Shown here: in pieces, positions 11,071 through 21,559 of the stretch
Layout: every line of letters starts with the position of its first letter
How positions within the stretch are numbered: the first letter of the stretch is position 1
From: Mesocentrotus franciscanus
Taxonomy: Eukaryota > Echinodermata > Echinoidea > Camarodonta > Strongylocentrotidae
Length of the DNA stretch: 64,000 bases
Direction: 5' to 3'
Assembly (NCBI GenBank): GCA_037976565.1
Contig: CP137675.1
Coordinates: 19,370,446 to 19,434,445 of the forward strand
Notes under the pieces: generated by a model
Databases searched by the model: none
What the model was told of the DNA's origin: nothing
The model's input: the letters and a program-made list of their open reading frames with translations, nothing else
Program-made: the position numbers and the translations under genes

Positions 11071-11343
11071 TGACACAAGAGAAGTCCAAGGATGGGCAAG
11101 CAGACCTTACTAGGGTATGGGAGTGTGTATAAGAGTGTGAATGTGAGTGTTTATGAGAGTGTCCATGGTACAGGAGCGAGAATAGGAGCGTTTGTATGAG
11201 TGAGAATATGAGTTTTCAGTGTAGTGATGTGTGTGCGGGGGCGAATATGTGGGCGAATATGAGAGCAGTTTGCAAAGAACGTGTCTGAGAGTGTGTAAGA
11301 GCAAAGGGCCTGCTTGCTCATCCTTTGATCCACTCTTGTGTCA
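11071..11343. mobile_element. MITE with ~33-bp TIRs and GTG-rich core
   Basis: TGACACAAGAG at 11,071 and the inverted CTCTTGTGTCA ending at 11,343; homology extends inward through CCAAGGATGGGCAAGCAG versus CTGCTTGCTCATCCTTTG. The core is a degenerate GAGTGTGAATGTGAG minisatellite. It sits inside the 3' UTR of the 9,651 LINE. Confidence 0.75.
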
Positions 11344-11558
11344 CCTCACAAAATATATTTTAAACCTAACTTAATTTTATCTGTTATTGCCTTAGTCATA
11401 TTGGTTATGAATTTTGTTATATACTGTATATTATACTTTGTGAGAATATTAAACCACATTTGTATGTATTATTGCCAATGTAAATTGTTCATAATTCAGC
11501 CATTTGGCTGCGAAGTGCAATTATAATAAAACCTTTTCAATCAATCAATCAATCATAA

Positions 11559-11770
11559 CTACCCTGCATGGCTTTAGCAGAGCAGCTGTCGCGCGCTCTG
11601 CGTTTCAAGGAATAAATTCCTACCAGCTAGGCCGGTCCCCATTTACTTCACCTGGGTGGAGTGCATCACAATGTGGATGAATTTCTTGCTGAAGGAAATT
11701 AACGTCCTGGAGTGGGATTCGAACTCACGACCTTATGATTGGAAGACGTGAGTCAGAACCACTACACTTT
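11559..11770 (-). mobile_element. tRNA-derived SINE, diverged copy
   Basis: Minus strand shows an A-box-like TAGTGGTTCTG (plus 11,754-11,765) and B box GAGTTCGAATCC (plus 11,715-11,726), followed by the same body as the SINE at 2,335-2,603 (TTTCCTTCAGCAAG, CACCCAGGTG, ATTCCTTGAAACGC). It abuts the TCAA tail of the LINE. Confidence 0.8.
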
Positions 11771-12870
11771 GACGCTTCCACATCGTGTGCACCTAATACA
11801 TGTACAATAATAAATCCATTCTTATTTTTAGTTGATTTGATGCCGTCTATACTAGTAAAAGTAGCGCATTCCCCCCAACAAAAATGACTAAAATAGACAT
11901 AAATAGTGAACAAAATGTATCAGATATTTGTATGTATTTTTATGTTTTTTTTAATTGAAATTTGCCTAAAAGAAAAATGATTTAAATGAGCCAATCTGTT
12001 TGCAGGTGGTAACACTACATTTACACATACATGTAAACAGAACACAATAAGTAACTACTAACTACCCCCCTGAAGAATTGCTCATAATTTCGAAACCCTT
12101 AAAATGTATCACAATGTCATCTTACCACAATATTGGTAGAGTCGTTCTCAATTTGAAGAGTGTACATTTGCTCAACACTGCAAGTACCGATATCCGTTGC
12201 CATCCTCTTTCAGGAACTATTTTGAGTTTTTATATTTCATTTCGAGATTTCAAACAACTTATTGAAAAAATCCCAAGCTTTACAGCGATCTGCAGTCCAA
12301 ACGAATGACACGTGCAATTTTTTCAACCCGAGGCGTGCAAAACCCTAAAAGTTTTTAAATTTCAAAGGATTCCTTACTCAAATTATAATATAAATGTACA
12401 TGACAGAGGCCTACAGTGGGAAATAGAAATCCCATCCATGCCCAAGCTCCCTACTTACTAAAATTTACCTACTAAATATTTACAACCCTTCGGACTGCAC
12501 ACTTATTACCGGCAAAGTAAAAGTGAAGTGAAAAAGTATATTGCTTGTTTTTATACTATAGTTTTGCTAAGGAATGTGATTTTTTTTATAAAACAAAACT
12601 TCAAAAACCTGTGAGGGGGTAATAGTCACTCCCGTCACCTTCGCCCCTCTCGTTCACTATGCTCCCTCGTCCCTCGCATTTCGTCCCCCGGTCATGAAAA
12701 GAAATCGCTGCCCCTGCCTAGCATTATGCATTGCCTATGACATAAGATCCTACAAGAGCTAATTTACTGATCGTGAATATAATATTGTTACATACTCTGG
12801 TATTTACATGACGGAAGATTGCCTCTGATCAAGTGTTCAGGCCATGGTACAAGGGTACCTTCAGGCTCGG
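11771..12870. other. No gene seen, AT-rich
   Basis: AT-rich sequence with short C runs near 12,065 and 12,650. No supported ORF, repeat or RNA signal. Confidence 0.5.
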
Positions 12871-13131
12871 ATCAATTTTTTTTGTTTTTTTGTTGTTGCT
12901 CCCGCAAATTTGAAAATCGTGCCGTCCGAAAATTCGCTCAGTGGGGGAGGGGAGGGGTAGTGAACACTAATTTTTTTTTGCTCCCGCTAATTTTAAAATC
13001 GCGCCGGTCGAAAAGTCGTTCAGTGGGGGGGGGGTTAAGTACTAATTTTTTTTTTTTTTTGCTCCCGCAAATTTGAAAATCGCGCCGGCCGAAAATTCGC
13101 TCAGTGCCCCTCCCCCCCTGGATCCGCCACT
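12871..13131. repeat. Three ~80-bp tandem units ending in GGATCCGCCACTG
   Basis: Each unit has a T run, GCTCCCGCAAATTTGAAAATCG, then GCCGGCCGAAAATTCGCTCAG (with variants) and a G run; the last ends CCCTGGATCCGCCACTG, matching the terminus of the MITE at 23,077-23,434. Confidence 0.75.
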
Positions 13132-13163
13132 GACCTTTACAACTACTCTGGCTACATTTTTCA

Positions 13164-13764
13164 TTAAAAGGTAATCCAACCTTGATAGCAAACTTGTCTG
13201 GAATAAAGCAGGAAAATCATAGAAGCATACTGATGAAAGTTTGAATGAAATGGGACAAAAAATTAGAAAGTTACGAATTTTCGAATGTTGTAATAACTAT
13301 AGTTATGGACTCTTCAGATTGGCTGAATTGATAATGTCTATGTGATGTAGTGGCGTACAAGTTACAACTTTCCCATTTGCTCCAATACACAAAAAGACTA
13401 AAATTTCAACTTTTCATAAATGTATGACTCGGGAAGGTCTGTTCCTTTTAGAGGACCTGTAATAATGTCTTCTCCATGATGTATTTTGAGTATAGTGCCC
13501 GAGGGTGAAGGCACTTTGAAGAAAAACAGAAATAGTGATATTTTTGTACGCGACAAACGGGAGAGTAATCCGTCAATACGTCACAATCCACTCACAAAAT
13601 TGCCGGCGATTTGAAATTCGCACAGCTGTAGTGATCTCATATTTCAAACACTCATAACTTTCTTAATATTGGTCCGAATTATTTCAAACTTTCGCCATTC
13701 TGTTTCTCTGATTTTTATGCTTTCATTCAAATGAACTTATTAGAAGGGTTGGATTGCCCTTTAA
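13164..13764. mobile_element. MITE with long imperfect TIRs (~600 bp)
   Basis: Left TAAAAGGTAATCCAACCTTG and right (reverse complement) TAAAGGGCAATCCAACCCTT; inverted similarity persists for over 100 bases (AGCATACTGATGAAAGTTTG versus inverted GGCGAAAGTTTGAAATAATT). No coding capacity. Confidence 0.75.
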
Positions 13765-14360
13765 GTTTCTTGCCTCACGAGGAAGTAATGGATCGGCAAA
13801 AATGATATTGTTTTGAAAAAAGTCAGAGAAAATTAGAAATAGAATGAATAGGACATTAGTCTAATCATTAAGACAATTTTTTGTTCAAGTCAATCCTCCA
13901 GTACCAAATAACCAAGCAAAATTCGGGACAGATGCAAATAAGGGTATACTTATACTTTATAGACAATAAATTATGACATATTAATTGTCATGATTGTCAA
14001 CACATGATTATCGACCCGGGGTAATAAAAAGATTACAGGGCCCCTAAGGAGAAAAAAGTGTTAACACTGTTGAGGCTACCGTGTGTATTAAAACAAAACA
14101 TTATTTCATTCTCATTATGTACAGATTTATACAAATATCCATGTTCAAAAATTCTCATTTCAATCATCACTATTGTAAAATCATACACATGTTGAATAGA
14201 ATTGTTAATATACCATAATAGTGGGCCTATACCGGATTAGATAGCTGTGATCAGAAGTTTTTGTACACATGTATATTAGTATGGAGATTCATCCAACGGT
14301 CCCTTCGAGTAGAAATGTACACGTCTTTGCAGCTCCAGATTCGTTTCTACCGCCCCCCCT

Positions 14361-14392
<32 letters not shown>

Positions 14393-15790
14393 TCTCTCTC
14401 TTTCTGCCTTTTGTCCCTCTTTTTTCTTTCTCTTTCTCTCATTCGCTCTAGCTATCTCTCTCTTCCTCTTTTTGATCGGAGGAAGTTGCGGTATTGTTAT
14501 TTATATCAGTTTACTATTTATGTATGAATGCATTCATGATGTGACTCTGAATAATATTCGTGTTATTTACTTCTGCTGAGATCGGGAAGGGTGTCGACTC
14601 CTTCTTGTTCAACGTTTAAGTTAACACCCTTCTGGCTCTCAGCATACAATATCATGTTTATGCCTATGTTATGTTGTATGTAACACCAATGGGGAACAAA
14701 TTTCTGTATTATCACGGACAATAAAACTTAAATCTAGAAACGCGTACATATATATATATATATATATATATTGTCGACTAAGCATGTTGAAATATTCCTT
14801 TGATTTGTGTTCATTTTATATGTTTATACTTAATTTGACTTTTAAGTGTTTAATGGTGTCATAGGTCTACCTTTGCTTGAGAGGGATTAAATGATGCCAA
14901 TTAAAGTCTGACCTTGGTCTTTTTAATGTATTATGATACCTTTGCTAACAATAATGAAAACTTTTATAATGTTTTATTGCTGATAAAAACAAGTTACTGC
15001 CAAATTTATCTGACATGGTCGCCATATAACGCAATAAATTGTGTCTTAAGATCTATTCGTATGAAGATAAAAGTGATGATCATCAAATTCAAAGTCTGAT
15101 GCTTTTATAGCGTCTTCTTGCAACCCCCAATAAAATATCTGGAGAGTAGTCGCTGTGTGTGTGGGTGCGTGTATATCTGTAGATCGCCTATGTGTAGTAT
15201 TTCAGTACATATCACTAATAGTTACCTAGTATTGCACTGTATTCTAATTAAACATCGATGAGAAAATCATTGATAACCAAATGCTACGCAGGATATTATT
15301 TAAGCACAGTCGTACTGACAATTCCACTAGATGGCCGCATTCACTTGCAAGAATATACATTTTTCATTTTTTGTTTAAACGAACAAGAAAAATTTCTGAA
15401 ACTAAATGTGACAAATGTCATAAGACGTAAAGACTATTGATCCACCCAACTGTCTGAATATGACGTTACAATAGCCTCGTACGCCTACATGTATAATGAC
15501 TAATGGCATATGTCAGAAGTCACTGAAGTTCTGCGAGAAATAAGGTGTGAGACACATTTTTCACGTGAGAGGTCATAGTTTACGATATTTTCTATTCATT
15601 TCCAAAAGCCAAGTTTCCAAAGTTTTCAATTAAAAGATAATTTGGAGAAGAAAAAATCTAGTCCGAAGAATAGACAATTTACATACAGGCCCGTGTAGCT
15701 ACAGAAGTAAAGCTAAAGATGTGTTCGAGGCTGGACTTTTGGTTTGTCCTTCTAGATCAGTAAGAATGTGTAGGCCTACTCAGTGTACAT
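13765..15790. other. No gene seen; AT-rich with CT and TA microsatellites
   Basis: A CT tract lies at about 14,357-14,402 and a TA tract at 14,747-14,771. A hairpin (GAAGGGTGT ... ACACCCTTC) occurs at about 14,587-14,632. No coding region or element boundary could be supported. Confidence 0.5.
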
Positions 15791-15796
15791 GAAAGA

Positions 15797-16100
15797 TAAT
15801 AATAATAATAATAATAATAATATTTCTGCTTATATAGCGCTTAATACATCGGCAAGTCCGAGTTTCTAAGCGCTTTACAGTTATTACTCCCGGTCATCGG
15901 ATTCTGGCTTGCCCGCACACAATGCACTTTCTCTCCTTCCTGGGGAGCATTCCAGCAAGATCTTCTAAGCTCAAATTGCTAAGCATACTACATTGGCTTT
16001 CGCATCCTACCGGGTACCCATTTAACACCTGGGTGGAGAGTGGCACATGTAGATCAATGTATTGCCAAAGGACATTAGTGCCGCGGCGGGACTCGAACCG
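15797..16100 (-). mobile_element. tRNA-derived SINE, 5'-truncated
   Basis: Same family as 2,335-2,603: ATT-type tail (plus AAT repeat at 15,797-15,822), TTATATAGCGC, GTACCCATTTAACACCTGGG, ATTGCCAAAGGACATTAGTG and the B box (plus GGACTCGAACC, 16,089-16,099). It stops right after the B box, so the A box and tRNA 5' half are missing. Confidence 0.85.
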
Positions 16101-16790
16101 GAATGTTTTTGATTTTGTTCGGTAATATTTGAAGTTTGAAATTCGTAACAGATTGTAAAGGTGGAGGCTTGGCTGTAACATGTATATATAGAGTGCTTTA
16201 ATGACATTTTTTGTAATGATAATTTAAAAATTATGTTTTTATATTTATTTAAGATTTTCACTCTTTGACCAATGAAGAGTCAGACACATCATTGTCAATC
16301 AAAATGCTATTAAAGCCCCTCTAAAAAGTTGGGAGCCCCAAATTCGCCAAAAATTTGATGGCAAAATTTCACTTAAATTGCATCATATGTGAAAGAGGAT
16401 GTCATTTTCCCCCAGAAAAAAAATGTGTTTGAAGACAAATATTAATAAAAGAATACATATTTTGGGTTTTCTTAGAGACCAACGATTACAAAAACGTGAG
16501 TCATACATTGTCCTTCTGGACTTTAGTAATAGGCCTTGTTGAAGAAAAGGGTCCAAACATCCTACGTTTTAAAACCCGCACGGCACATTGGCCTAATAGT
16601 CAATGATAGCGGGAAATATTTTAGCCCCCCCCCCCGAGAGGGGCGATATCAAAACATCCCGTGAAACAACATAGACATAATGTAGGTAAATTGGATGATT
16701 TTAATTACTGGCGATCCGGTAGACGAGAAAACAACATTGTAAGTGTATAATATCAAATCACAAGTAAGTGAATTGTTTGTAATTTTCAAC
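16101..16790. other. No gene seen
   Basis: AT-rich sequence with a C run at 16,626. No coding or repeat structure recognised. Confidence 0.45.
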
Positions 16791-16796
16791 AATATA

Positions 16797-17208
16797 TGGT
16801 ATCGAAAATAATATCGCTAGTGATATTCGTTTGTCTCGCAATGTGGTCAATAAGGGATCTAAAATATCACGACGTTTCGTGCGCCGCTGCAATACTTCGT
16901 CAGGTGATAAAAACTAATGTAAGCAAGCGTGTGTTAAACTCTACGGGAGGACCGGCGCGGCGGTCAATAATTCGATCGATAATTGGAACAATAACGCACA
17001 AGGCCTATTGGCCGACGCACACGGTGCTGGTTCGGCTCGCCTGCTGGGCGGAAGCAATAGCGAGCTCAACCAATCAACGGGCCGCTGGCTCGGCCCATCT
17101 GCTGATTGGAATCGACCGGTGCTGGCCGGCTGGACGGGGAGTGTCATGGCGGCGTATCGTACGCATCCAAAATTCGAGGATATCGATCCCGTTGCCTCTG
17201 TTGAAACT
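16797..17208 (-). repeat. Penelope-like element terminal repeat (pLTR), 3' copy
   Basis: Homologous to 19,697-19,990 in the same orientation and to 20,000-20,292 inverted. Shared landmarks on plus: TATCGAAAATAATATCGCTA, GTCTCGCAATGTGGTCAATA, the hammerhead core (16,864-16,910), then a GC-rich part with several CCAAT/ATTGG boxes. The TATA box of the other copies is mutated here (TTTAA on minus). Confidence 0.8.
16864..16910 (-). ncRNA. Hammerhead ribozyme core (copy 1)
   Basis: Minus strand reads stem I TATCAC, core CTGACGA, a stem-loop II, GAAA, minimal stem III ACGT, C at the cleavage position, then GTGATA closing stem I with 6 base pairs. Minimal hammerheads with a palindromic, two-base-pair stem III are known from Penelope-like retroelements, where they act best as dimers (established for the class; activity here is inferred). 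Confidence 0.8.
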
Positions 17209-17375
17209 AGGGACTTGTAGATTTTACACGACGAGAACGTGGACTGCCACGGTGACATCCTTTTAAGGTAATGTGACGTCCTTTTTTTACGCACTGCCGG
17301 GCACGGGCCAGTGCCTCGAAAGAATGGCACACGTGGCAGTCCACTATACGTCGAGGTGCAAAGCTAAAAGTCCCT
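17209..17375. mobile_element. MITE, 167 bp, with ~43-bp TIRs and GC palindrome
   Basis: AGGGACTTGTAGATTTTACA and its inverted partner ending AAAAGTCCCT; TIR homology continues through GTGGACTGCCAC. The core holds the palindrome CACTGCCGGGCACGGGCCAG. Fragments of the same element are at about 51,495-51,588 and 62,637-62,697. It sits exactly where the Penelope ORF breaks off, so it probably inserted into the element's 3' end. Confidence 0.75.
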
Positions 17376-19690
17376 ATTATAGGGATTGAGACGGATATTG
17401 ATAGCTTCTTTTACCCTCCGTGTGTACCAATGCCGTTCCTGGGAAAGGCACTGAACCCCGTCCCAGTCTGGTTGATGCTGGTTATCCCAAGCATGTTCGG
17501 CTATGGCTGAGTTGTCAGTTCGACGGAGCCGACGTCCCTCTTATGCTCAGTGATTCTCTCTTTTATCGGACGGGCAGTTTCACCGATGTAGGATCTATCA
17601 CACCAAGGGATGTTGTACACAATGCCGTCCCGTCTATGTGGAGGAATTGGATCCTTGGGGCGTGTAAGTTGTTGACGTAGGGTGGTATCAGATCTGAAAA
17701 CCGTTCGAATGCCATGGCTCTCTAGGCGGCGCTTGAGTTGTTGGGAGACACCATCAATGTACGGCAAGACTGTAAATGTCTTGTATACCTTCTGATCCCT
17801 GGGTTTCGACGATCTCTTCTTGTATTGTGTACAAAACGGCGTGGGTAACCGTCGAGACTCAGGGCACTGTGGACACGGGTCCGTTCTTTGCATGGCTGTT
17901 GTGGACTTGTCACAATGGGTGAAGCTCTGTCAAATAGATATTTCACTAGACCTCTCTTCACCGATATGGGATGGTGAGAGTCAAACGCTATATATGTACT
18001 GGTCTGTGTGGGTAGGCTATAGACTGAGGTGGAGAGCCTATGGTTGTCGTGTCTATGAACTAAAGTGTCTAAGAATGCTATCTTCCCTTCACACTCTATC
18101 TCTGATGTGAACTGGATGGTTGGTTCGAAGCTGTTCATGTGTTTAAGCAGATTATCTGTTTCAGAGATGGGAACTATGATGAAGGTGTCATACGTATCTC
18201 TTCCAAACACGAGGCATGCAAGAGAGGGGACATGTGTCCAAGGCTTCTTGTTCAAAACTCTCCATGTATAGGTTTGCCACGACAGACGAGACCGGACTGC
18301 CCATGGCTGCCCCTTCTGTCTGTTCATAGTATGAACCTTTATACAGAAAATATGTGGATCGAAGGACAAACTCGAGGAGTTGAGTGAGTTGTTCCGGTGA
18401 GAGTGCGGTACGGGTAGACAAATTGCTGTCTGATTGTAAGCGTTGCAATGTAGCATTGCATGCGCCCTCAATCGGTACATTGGTGAAGAGTGAAACTACG
18501 TCAAACGAGACCATGCGTTCCTGTGCACCGATTGTTTGCTCTGCTATGAACTCTGCAAAAACACTCGAATTGGGAATCGTATATTCAGTCAAACCGGTGA
18601 GCGGAGAAAGAATCTCTGCTAGGTACTTTGAGAGGTTATAGGCAAAGGATAGCCTATGCATGACACTATAGGTCGTAATGGTACTGTGGGTTTGTGTATC
18701 TTGGGTAACCCGTATATTCTAGGAAGTTGCTTCTGTGTGGGTTTCAGCCTACGATAGGTCGGTTCATCCACCACGTTGTCTTTCTTTAGGTTCAGCAAGG
18801 TGCTGGAAAGCTTGCGAGCCAAGCGATCTGTGGGATCCTTCTTTAATACACGATACGGACCAGACTCCAATAAGTCGGTCAATTTCTCATGGTACATTGT
18901 GGTGCCTAGAATGATTGTGGCACGACCTTTGTCGGCTGGAAGAATAGTAATACTATCATCAGCCTTCAAAGTTTTGAGAGCGGTGTGCATTTCTTTCGAA
19001 ATGTTGTGTTTAGGGGGGCGTGCTTTTTGTATGATGTTGTCTACATCTCTGCGGGCGGCGTCGGCCGACTCCGCATCAAGACTCTTGACCGCTGTCTCAA
19101 CTTTCGCAATTATTTCGGTAGCTGGGATCCGTCTAGGGGAGACGGCAAAGCCGAGGCATTTCTTAAGAATCTCTTCTTCCGAAGAAGTGATCGTTCTAGA
19201 AGATAGGTTAATAACCCACTTCTCCTCATTCGCTAATGAGGTCACCGTCCTGCTCGACTTTGGCTGTGTGAGTTTATCAAATTTCGTTTGTTGTCTCATC
19301 TTACATTTCATGAAGACATCTCGGTAGATGTCTTCATTAACCTTCAATATCTCATTGCTATGCTAGCGGACCAAGTTCGATATGACTTCGGCCTTCAAAG
19401 TTTCATATTCGGTCTTGGCCGAGCCAAGACGGTGCGTCTGGTTAGGAAAATCCGTTCTTTTAAGAAACGACGGGATGCCGTTTCAGCTGCCTTCTTTGCC
19501 CCCATGGTGCCCATCGGGGGTTTAATCCGTAGGTCATTGGGGACCACGGATGCTTTAATGCAACGAACCAAAAAGGTTAAGTGGTTGGTGACCCGGGCCA
19601 CCTTCTTGCTACAACGCTCATATCTACGTATCAGTTTCAGAGCAGGGCGCCCGTATGTTCGATCAATAATGCTAAATATATTACTCATTG
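17376..19690 (-). pseudogene. Penelope-like retroelement ORF: RT plus GIY-YIG endonuclease, frameshifted
   Basis: Reading leftward on minus: N terminus MSNIFSIIDRTYGRP (19,688), then NHLTFLVRCIK; after a frameshift ORF 19,347-18,619 with LPADKGRATIIL and YGLPKIHKP; frame change; ORF 18,661-18,188 with SFDVVSLFTNVP (motif A) and GSPVSSVVANLYME (motif B), ending in RYV; frame change at the YVDD box, continuing DTFIIV and ECEGKIAFLDTLV; frame change; GIY-YIG endonuclease in ORF 17,893-17,501 (YNIPWCDRSYIGET, RPIKERITEHKRD), with one more shift before KEAINIRLNPYNRD. Order RT then GIY-YIG, and the KADKG/YGLPKIHK signatures, are diagnostic of Penelope-like elements. At least four frameshifts make it inactive. 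Confidence 0.93.
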
Positions 19691-19990
19691 CGGATGTGGT
19701 ATCGAAAATAATATCGCTAGTGATATCCGTTTGTCTCGCAATGTGGTCAATAAGGGATCTGAAAGATCACGACGTTTCGTGCGCCGCTGCAAAACTTCGT
19801 CAGGTGATAAAAAACTAATGTAAGCAAGCGAGTTTTATACTCTACGGAAGGACCGGCGATAATAATAATAATTCGATCGATAATTGGAACAAGAGGTCTA
19901 GTGAAATGTCTATTTGCTTCCGCCCAGCAGGCGAGCCGCGAACCAGCGGCCTGCTGATTGGCCGAGCACTGTGTGCGTCGACCATTAGGC
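19667..19990 (-). repeat. Penelope-like element terminal repeat, 5' copy
   Basis: Direct repeat of 16,797-17,208. On the minus strand it carries CCAAT boxes, a TATA box (GTATAAAAC, plus 19,829-19,837), then the hammerhead core and, beyond it, the ORF start ATGAGTAATATATTT. The frame before that ATG stays open back toward the hammerhead (SDIIFDTTSA). Confidence 0.8.
19766..19808 (-). ncRNA. Hammerhead ribozyme core (copy 2)
   Basis: Same architecture as copy 1 on minus: ATCAC, CTGACGA, stem-loop II, GAAA, ACGT, C, GTGAT (5-bp stem I). Stem II has one change (GTTTT side) relative to copy 3. Confidence 0.78.
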
Positions 19991-20122
19991 CTTGTGCATA
20001 ATTAGCCGAAACAGCGACCTGCTGATTGGTCGAGCACCATGTGCGTCGGCCAATAGGCCTTGTGCGATATTGTTCCAATTATCGATTGAATTATTGACCG
20101 CCGCGCCGGTCTACCCGTAGAG

Positions 20123-20129
20123 TATAAAA
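20123..20129 (+). promoter_or_regulatory. TATA box of pLTR promoter
   Basis: TATAAAA about 30 bases upstream of hammerhead stem I; three ATTGG/CCAAT boxes lie 45-95 bases further upstream. This spacing predicts transcription starting at the ribozyme 5' edge (inference). Confidence 0.55.
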
Positions 20130-20152
20130 CACGCTTGCTTACATTAGTTTTT

Positions 20153-20195
20153 ATCACCTGACGAAGTGTTGCAGCGGCGCACGAAACGTCGTGAT
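20153..20195 (+). ncRNA. Hammerhead ribozyme core (copy 3)
   Basis: ATCAC, CTGACGA (20,158-20,164), stem II GTGT/GCAC, GAAA (20,183-20,186), ACGT, C at 20,190, GTGAT (20,191-20,195). Confidence 0.8.
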
Positions 20196-20292
20196 CTTTT
20201 AGGTCCCTTATTGACCACATTGCGAGACAAACGAATGTCACTAGCGATATTATTTTCGATACTACATCCGCAATGAGTAATATATTTAGCAT

Positions 20293-21559
20293 TAATTTTT
20301 GGTACGTTACAAACTTCTTTTTTTTAAATACAAGTTTAATATCTCATGATACATTATTATTCCTATGTTCCAAATAATCAACCAGTCAGGAAAAAATGCT
20401 ATATGTGTATTGCATAATGTATGCGCACGACCAGAAGCTCCACATTATAATTTAATTTCTTTAATTAGTTTATTTTTCAGTCTGATTAGCCCGGTGGCCT
20501 CGTCAGCCGTAAACAGTTCTCAGAGTTGGCCATGGATTTCATTTATTTATTGTCATTCGAATAATCCAGTATATAAAAAAAGCATTCAAAATACAAAATA
20601 ATAATGTTAATTTTATAAAATGAGAAAGGAAGGTACAAAGAAACAAACATAAACACAACCAAACAAGTAATTGCAATATGGGGAAATAATGAGTAAACTA
20701 GTATGTGGATGGGGAAAAAACGAAAGCAAAATTTGCTTGTCAGGATTAACAACTGATTCATGATCATTCTGTGCAGTCAAAGTCGCATTTCACGTCAGTC
20801 AAATTAACATGTTTTAGAATCAAATTCATGTGTTATGCATGCTTTTCGTCATTCGTGCAATTAATATAACATAACATGATCACGTGATCACATAACAAAC
20901 CAAACTCTGAACGGAGTTGAGGATATCACGCGAGTTTAACTTCTATAACATAACAAACAGTGAGTTTTACATTACATGTCACCTAATTTTGAGGCAAAAA
21001 TTGTCTTAAAAGTGGAAAGAAAATTATGCGAGGAGAGGCGTTTTTGGATCTTGAAAGCGCTGAACCCCGCCCCCTTGGACCACACGCTTTTAGATGATGC
21101 GCTCTACTTGGACCAAAAACATTATGTTTCAGCCCCCACCCATCACAAGATCATGCACTCGCCCATTTCTTAACGTATTCACTAGGATATTTAAGGAAGA
21201 GGTGTAAGGGGAGGGGCTATTTGCCCACCCTGACAGCTTTTTGCTCAAGAAAAAGAATTGCAGCCTGTTTTTAAACACTAGTATACCATGTTGTAGTAAT
21301 GAAAACGAACACAAGTAGACGTATTCTCAAGAGATATAACTTTTTCTTCCCAAAGTACGTAAGTCATCTTGGGCGATACCCCCCCCAGCCCCGACCGTGA
21401 TGCAAACCGAGGCAATCAGAGGGTTTCCTTACGTAAAAGTATGTGGATCACAATAGGCTGAGATGTTCTGCCCATCCTGAGGCCAAGGGTGGATACACCA
21501 CTGAGAATATTTTATTACTAACTTCTTCTGCCAAAAATAATTATTTATTCAAGTATTTT
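20293..21559. other. No gene seen
   Basis: AT-rich. Contains a perfect palindrome TGATCACGTGATCA near 20,878 and a C run at 21,379. No credible ORF; a short TTTATTTATT-type tail at about 20,540 could be the end of an old retroelement. Confidence 0.45.

Larger units (their letters stand above)
9651..11558 (+). mobile_element. 5'-truncated CR1-like LINE with intact partial RT ORF
   Basis: The 360-codon ORF 9,651-10,733 starts near RT motif A (FTDFSKAFDRIDHN), continues with AGVAQGTKLGPIIF (motif B) and YVDDL (10,002-10,013, motif C, both catalytic Asp present), then KILGITVQSNLKWDSHI and the C-terminal LRRRTKYRQFHCKTNRYRNS segment. Only the second half of the protein is left: endonuclease and RT fingers are missing, and the first Met is arbitrary. 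YVDD instead of the usual FADD marks a distinct subgroup. The 3' UTR runs to an AATAAA at 11,525 and a TCAA tandem tail at 11,537-11,558, the expected CR1-like terminus. A MITE at 11,071-11,343 is inserted in the 3' UTR. Confidence 0.9.
19991..20292 (+). repeat. Inverted terminal repeat copy (third pLTR)
   Basis: Reverse complement of 19,667-19,960, giving a head-to-head pair joined near 19,980. Penelope-like elements commonly carry an extra, inverted terminal repeat, so this fits the class. Plus strand order: CCAAT boxes (about 20,032-20,078), TATA box (20,123-20,129), hammerhead (20,152-20,196), GCATTAAT end. Confidence 0.8.

Noticed and set aside
18776..19818. Plus-strand ORFs of 183 and 176 codons
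   Set aside because: Antisense shadows of the Penelope RT reading frames on minus.
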